Below, piece after piece: positions 16,501-18,788 of a stretch of 18,788 bases of DNA (positions are counted from its first letter, which is position 1; the number at the start of each line of letters is the position of its first letter). Made by a program: the position numbers and the translations under genes. The DNA comes from Elusimicrobiota bacterium (GTDB lineage: Bacteria; Elusimicrobiota; Elusimicrobia; 2-02-FULL-39-32). The notes below the pieces were generated by a model. The model was given only the letters and a program-made list of their open reading frames with translations, was not told where the DNA came from and made no database searches. Location: the NCBI GenBank assembly GCA_016193115.1, contig JACPSV010000177.1, forward strand, positions 1 to 18,788, written 5' to 3'.

Positions 16501-18788
16501 TTTTAATTTCTTCAAGTTCTGTGACATAATCATTTCTACCCACATCCTCAAGCGAACCTTCTTTGTTCCCAAGCACAGAAGCGACAACCGTCAGGTTGGC
16601 CGGTCCTCCTGTAAGAGCATCTTTAGTGAATATCGTTGGAACCCGAATGGCAGTGGCGTTGGACCCAGGCGCTCTTCCTCTCTCAAACGCAAGTCCGGCA
16701 GATTTCACAGCATCAATTTCTTTTTGGACCGTAATGTATCGGGCATTAGGATCGGTCACCTGCAGAGCGTCTGGATTCCCGTCTTTCGTGGCCGCGTTGG
16801 AAATGATCACTCCTTGGAAATCAATGCCCTGATATCCCATGCGGCTTTTGCTCATGCTTTCCGCTGTGCCGCCGGCGCCAAAAGAAATATCGGCCCTATT
16901 TCTTACGATATCCATGACCGGCATGAGGTCTCCGTCCGTTACCATACGGATTGAGCCTCCGTCTGAGTTCTTAAAAGTAACCTGACCTCCATTTTTTTTC
17001 TTAATGAAATCTTTGAATGCCGTGACATTCTTTTTGTTCGGGAAATAGAGTACCCCATCCTCTGTTCTTTCGGAAAATAAGATTCGGATTTCTTCAGGGA
17101 AACTTGCCAGGACATTTGCTTTCATTCCCAGAACGGAGAAAGCAGAATTGAGAATACTCATGTGCCGTTCTCTCAAAAGAACGCCCGTCACTCGAACTTG
17201 GTGAGGTTGCTTTTTTCTCGCTCTTGCAACCCTAACCATGTTATCCCTGACGAAATTTTCTGCGGGCATATCCATCGTCACTCCGCTTCCTTTCGGACCC
17301 ACCACCCCAAACATGTACACAAGGTCGGGCAATATCAGGGAAGGCGGCGTCATGCCCAGATCCCGATAAACATCCAGCATGGCATAGGCCCCGATGGAGA
17401 TATTGGCCATATAATTTTCTCTTTGTAATCTTTCCGTCACTTCCACGGGATCGTTTGCCATACGCAGTTTAGCCGGGACATTCCGGGCCAACAGAGCCAA
17501 ACCGTAACTTCCTTCCACCGTGTCAGCTTCATCTCTGGCTCCTTCCGCAGTCTGAACTTCCAGCACGTAAGGAAGAAGATTGTAAGCGTCATTTAACTCG
17601 ATGGTGGCCACCTTGTCTCCAAATTTTCCGACCTTGCTGTTTTTAGCAGCGTATCTCCACGCGTTGAAAGCGGCAAGCGCATGAGCAATGGTTAGATCGG
17701 CAATATGTTGGACCAGATGTTTGGCAACCGACTCTTCCATCTCGGCGGAAAGTTTCACCTCTTTTACGCCCGGAACAGGAACCGGCTCTCCCACTTCTTC
17801 CACCTCATAAAGGATAGAATCCGACCCGAGCGGGTAGGACTGTTGGATAGTCTTTCTCAAGTCCGCATGGGAATCTTCCGATCCCGCGTGTCCAACCAGA
17901 AAGGACAGGAGTTTCTTGCCCGTCATACGTCCCCAGACTTCTCGCCAATCGTGAGAGGAACCCACGGTGGCGGAGACGCCGAAACAGTAAGCTAACGCGA
18001 ATGTCCCAACGGATGCGAGAGTTGATAGGTCTATCCCATTGGATCGAGCGATCAAGTTCGCTCCCAGCGCAACCAAACCTACGGACACCCCAATTTGTGA
18101 CAGAGGATCGGACGCAGAGAACAGAATCTGTTTCCACCTAGGGGCGTTCCGCACATCAACCCGTACCCTACCTTCTGTCTTGCCCACACGGAAGTCCAGA
18201 ACCGGCAGGTTCAAGATTTTAGCTGCCGCCAAGTGACTGAGTTCTTTGGTCCACAAAATTCCCCAGTTGATCAAGGACCGGATACTGCGCAAAGGTTTTT
18301 TCCAGCTCATCACCCACGAATAGGGAATGTTGCCGGCGCCTATCAAAGTGGACTGATCTGAATCAGACTGGATGATTCTTGCCACAAGGGTGCGGACGAT
18401 CGGATCCAATTGGCCGTCTTTTCCGACGAAGTTCATACCCTGCAACGTCTTCATCGCCCCTGCATCTAAAGAATATTCGGGGTTCTTAATTTTGATCACC
18501 AACTGATTCCATACCGTTATGCCCCCGCTCTTCAAAAGCCGAACATAGTCGTCCACTTGGGGCGCCCTGGCGCGCAACTCCCTTTCCCGCAATTCAGAGA
18601 CCGCCGCAAGAGGCCCGTACTCTTCGGCAGTGTGAGCCATCTCGTCCGCCACAAGAGCGTCAATATGGAAGCCGGCCAACGTGATAAATATCCACTTGTA
18701 TCCCAACTTGCCGAGATCTTTTTGAAAACTTGCGATTCCTTCCGGACCTAGGTCCGACTTGCTCCAATTGAACGAAGGGGAGCAGTTG
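13058..18788 (-). CDS. Giant multi-enzyme membrane protein (isocitrate lyase / GlpX FBPase / class I FBP aldolase fusion), partial at both ends
   Basis: A single minus-strand frame stays open from the window edge to the stop at 13058, about 1,909 codons. The codon at 18706 is TTG in mid-domain and not a real start: the upstream codons (18707-18787) read NCSPSFNWSKSDLGPEG, so the true start is outside. Numbering residues from 18706, I see an isocitrate-lyase tail (to about 45), a linker, an M50-like membrane segment (about 140-270), a GlpX-like domain (315-775), TPR-like helices (776-960), a class I aldolase (996-1370), an Arg/Gly/Glu linker (1371-1420), membrane segments (1430-1535), a coiled coil (1538-1590) and an alpha/beta domain (1715-1855). 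The last 22 or so residues are antisense to the PIN toxin, so the native C-terminus is lost. Very large genes are known from Omnitrophota; I do not know this domain set as a described protein. Confidence 0.9.
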   Translation of the reverse strand, partial: NCSPSFNWSKSDLGPEGIASFQKDLGKLGYKWIFITLAGFHIDALVADEMAHTAEEYGPLAAVSELRERELRARAPQVDDYVRLLKSGGITVWNQLVIKIKNPEYSLDAGAMKTLQGMNFVGKDGQLDPIVRTLVARIIQSDSDQSTLIGAGNIPYSWVMSWKKPLRSIRSLINWGILWTKELSHLAAAKILNLPVLDFRVGKTEGRVRVDVRNAPRWKQILFSASDPLSQIGVSVGLVALGANLIARSNGIDLSTLASVGTFALAYCFGVSATVGSSHDWREVWGRMTGKKLLSFLVGHAGSEDSHADLRKTIQQSYPLGSDSILYEVEEVGEPVPVPGVKEVKLSAEMEESVAKHLVQHIADLTIAHALAAFNAWRYAAKNSKVGKFGDKVATIELNDAYNLLPYVLEVQTAEGARDEADTVEGSYGLALLARNVPAKLRMANDPVEVTERLQRENYMANISIGAYAMLDVYRDLGMTPPSLILPDLVYMFGVVGPKGSGVTMDMPAENFVRDNMVRVARARKKQPHQVRVTGVLLRERHMSILNSAFSVLGMKANVLASFPEEIRILFSERTEDGVLYFPNKKNVTAFKDFIKKKNGGQVTFKNSDGGSIRMVTDGDLMPVMDIVRNRADISFGAGGTAESMSKSRMGYQGIDFQGVIISNAATKDGNPDALQVTDPNARYITVQKEIDAVKSAGLAFERGRAPGSNATAIRVPTIFTKDALTGGPANLTVVASVLGNKEGSLEDVGRNDYVTELEEIKILDQGRRVHISLMVVEPSGKTYVVTITFKTRLGEYLDGLSQTKDQHESVSLHLKAGRLYGDLKMYEEADRHFKWAAEKAYMLGTEASASHKLASGLALYYKGMKEVLDSQEPNLDTAQKSFQRAAENGYSKGLMMLEVLDPKIGQPVETAESYVTLSKLLGKVLKSQGEERQNHVNRLLIWIANGAASETDWDDLRVLLIRLAGLPDEVLSDAEAGAIIQKILAASLKNPKFGLVSHSLLRRFADTKFDSPPFVAMVVHVFNERSTRLANLGLTARAIAPFEGGVLAADESEGTAGKRLTSVGLENTPENRQNMRRMMLTAPGLKSAGVTGVILYKETLDNTDAGGNNLVQKHLIDQGILPGLKTDSGLVDDPETGEKVPNPNSLTNLPDLITKAQSAGAVFTKWRTTTRAQNPSEAIMRRNAKMQAWQAKYTQDSGLVPMVEPEVVFDGSDGTPADHDLEASYVSTTRMLEIVFEELGKAGVLLGGMVLKTSMILAGKKSPHQTDSERVGFVTLIGLLKTVPAEVPTIVFLSGGQADNQATENMDAVIRASQTRFEEARDAAVKELRAEGKTERADVVKKLKRAPWQISYSFGRGLQARALRAWGGKDENFAKGQAEMLATVREVSWARRGNLQSYRQQLEKQGRRGRSIRARRIVKEGAEGDAEGTANREGGTEDGDSGAGSWFKYAGWKLHVAPWAEIAIAVLVGDYFGAGWIAGLIAGAVYLAPHRFIPESLGGNPSALRSWQVWVLTAVTVSLGAQVDASGLVQALLSGSVLAWLGSSSSWLTLIVLAGVVIAHFEINKLDVEAQVQQMVQSSESLVTDLQNLRKEKGAALAAGLERVRTSVNSESLKVDSIKSVPESRRAVGRILAIQAALKESDPAKAHSILNNFFKTDSAANLLPETKPLTTAFEDEWRLLPTESRFAKTADLVSPLLSERMRKRAEELRSEFVAGYAEGLGVVAYATQPESDRLGESHELDLTKTDTLIIDVSNADSPVVLAWLVRAARHISQGGWGEENQGVLLTSNDEQAIDAMLSKRETVLEASNDKETWTAFKTAMQNQKVRRLVDDSHNGLISKDYIGSWLSVWGWSPAGLLLTDDNDRIIDSFTAEIEVEWLESNIKARRAGSLKNFTDKLKWNKIILINIG
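13127..13564 (-). other. Unrecognised C-terminal alpha/beta domain, cut at the breakpoint
   Basis: Residues 1715-1859 alternate predicted strands and helices (TDTLIIDVSN, VVLAWLVRAARHI, GVLLTSNDEQAIDAML, AGLLLTDDNDRIIDSF), like a Rossmann-type fold. I do not recognise the family. The native sequence ends at about residue 1860 (13126), where it meets the PIN toxin. Confidence 0.45.
13935..14419 (-). other. Domain: transmembrane segments plus coiled coil
   Basis: Residues 1430-1535 hold three or four hydrophobic stretches (around EIAIAVLVGDYFGAG, WIAGLIAGAVYLAP, WQVWVLTAVTVSLG and LTLIVLAGVVIAHF). They are preceded by a charged Arg/Gly/Glu linker and followed by a heptad-like helix (VEAQVQQMVQSSESLVTDLQ, 1542-1561 and onwards). 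This suggests that the enzyme domains are tethered to the membrane. Confidence 0.7.
14597..15721 (-). other. Domain: complete class I fructose-1,6-bisphosphate aldolase
   Basis: Residues about 996-1370 cover the whole eukaryote-type class I fold. All residues equivalent to the rabbit enzyme's active site are present: D33 in LAADESEGTAGKR (D1024), K107 in PGLKTDSG (K1099), K146 and R148 in FTKWR (K1139, R1141), E187 in VEPE (E1178), the Schiff-base lysine K229 in GGMVLKTSMI (K1226), S271 in FLSGGQ (S1268) and R303 in SFGRGLQARAL (R1330). There is a modest insertion at about 1288-1318 between the last two motifs. It should interconvert FBP with DHAP and glyceraldehyde-3-phosphate. Confidence 0.93.
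15827..16381 (-). other. Domain: TPR/Sel1-like helical region
   Basis: Residues 785-875 show paired helices with TPR spacing: LKAGRLYGDLKMYEEADRHF followed by KWAAEKAYMLG, then LASGLALYYKGMKEVL and TAQKSFQRAAENGYSKGLMM. The rest to about 960 is helical without a clear family. It probably acts as a spacer or docking surface between the FBPase-like and aldolase domains. Confidence 0.6.
16382..17764 (-). other. Domain: class II fructose-1,6-bisphosphatase (GlpX)-like, diverged
   Basis: Family landmarks occur in order: DTVEGS (residues 395-400; DPIEGT in GlpX), PDLVYMFGVVGPKGSGVTMD (461-480; PDMYMEKLIVGPGAKG), VRVTGVLLRERHMSILNSAF (504-523), VTDGDLMPVMDI (589-600; IPDGDVAASI) and GGTAESM (612-618; GGAPEGV). 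GlpX hydrolyses fructose-1,6-bisphosphate with metal help. Ligands equivalent to E. coli D85, E88 and E213 are kept (D395, E398, E616). The D33 and E57 equivalents appear lost (around H342 and in IELNDAY). There is also an insertion of about 50 residues (538-585). It is either a changed enzyme or a scaffold. Confidence 0.75.
17897..18289 (-). other. Domain: degenerate M50/site-2-protease-like membrane segment
   Basis: Residues about 150-163 read LWTKELSHLAAAKIL, resembling the HExxH zinc motif of M50 proteases (HELxHxxAA) with the first His replaced by Lys. It is followed by LPVLDFRVG, then RWKQILFSASDPLSQIGVSV with a hydrophobic stretch, in the order found in M50 proteins (basic segment, then the GPLAN-like helix). 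Around residue 252 HDWREVW could sit where the third motif (DGxxL) would be. If the assignment is right the protease is inactive. Moderate confidence only; it may simply be a membrane anchor. Confidence 0.4.
18572..18788 (-). other. Domain: C-terminal part of isocitrate lyase
   Basis: The sequence NCSPSFNW (18764-18787) is the isocitrate lyase motif whose Asn and two Ser residues bind the substrate. It is followed at normal spacing by FQKDLGKLGYKWIFITLAGF, where the threonine of FITLAGFH is another active-site residue, and then EEYGPLAAVSELRERE, matching the YxxLQEREF helix of the family. The catalytic cysteine loop (KKCGH) should lie just upstream, outside the window. After about residue 45 similarity to the family stops. 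Normal enzymes split isocitrate into glyoxylate and succinate. Confidence 0.88.

Noticed and set aside
16475..16954. 159-codon plus-strand ORF opposite the GlpX-like domain
   Set aside because: Antisense to conserved GlpX motifs, with no recognisable domain.
18704..18706. TTG as the start of the giant gene
   Set aside because: It falls in the middle of the isocitrate lyase motif block, and the frame stays open to the window edge.

Overview
The window looks like a chromosomal contig from an uncultivated Gram-negative-type bacterium. My best guess is Omnitrophota (formerly OP3) or a close PVC relative. The reasons are a standard murein/division (dcw) cluster whose MurE carries the meso-DAP motif DNPR, weak Shine-Dalgarno use in that cluster, and one enormous multi-enzyme open reading frame of the sort known from Omnitrophota. 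The taxonomic call is inference.

Layout. (1) Positions 1-9277, plus strand: a tight, mostly overlapping peptidoglycan/division operon, ftsI (5' end cut by the window edge) - murE - murF - mraY - murD - ftsW - murG. A 24-bp perfect inverted repeat with a 4-nt loop sits exactly across the murD stop and the ftsW start and supplies the last residues of MurD. (2) 9274-10923: glutamine-dependent NAD+ synthetase (nadE), joined to murG by an ATGA overlap. murC, murB, ddl, ftsQ, ftsA and ftsZ, which often follow murG, are absent. (3) 10933-12606: an AT-richer accessory segment bounded by a 62-bp direct repeat (59 of 62 identical by my count) made from the last codons of nadE. It carries an orphan XRE/HigA-like regulator on the minus strand with its own promoter and operator, a TumE/DUF6516-like toxin with a winged-helix antitoxin, a CopG/BrnA-like antitoxin without a visible toxin, and dispersed copies of a short hairpin-forming repeat in the leaders of these genes. 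(4) 12624-13126: a PIN toxin-antitoxin pair whose toxin is cut off at about 13126. (5) 13126-18788, minus strand: the 3' part of a giant gene, over 1,900 codons and open at the window edge.

The giant gene is the most remarkable item. Reading from the window edge it encodes the C-terminal part of an isocitrate lyase (NCSPSFNW and FITLAGFH motifs), a degenerate M50/site-2-protease-like membrane segment, a diverged class II fructose-1,6-bisphosphatase (GlpX) domain, TPR-like helices, a complete class I fructose-bisphosphate aldolase with all classical catalytic residues, then membrane segments, a coiled coil and an unrecognised alpha/beta domain. One polypeptide therefore combines a glyoxylate-shunt enzyme family with the two consecutive gluconeogenic families aldolase and FBPase, apparently on a membrane scaffold. 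Its 3' end is lost at the same breakpoint that truncates the PIN toxin, so the two genes run antisense through each other's remnants. This is either a real recombination junction or an assembly chimera.

Working together: the left half makes UDP-MurNAc-pentapeptide precursors (MurE, MurD, MurF), moves them to lipid I and lipid II (MraY, MurG) and polymerises and cross-links them at the septum (FtsW, FtsI). NadE makes NAD+. The middle is a toxin-antitoxin island apparently inserted at the 3' end of nadE. The right part is a membrane-linked carbon-metabolism mega-protein of unproven activity.
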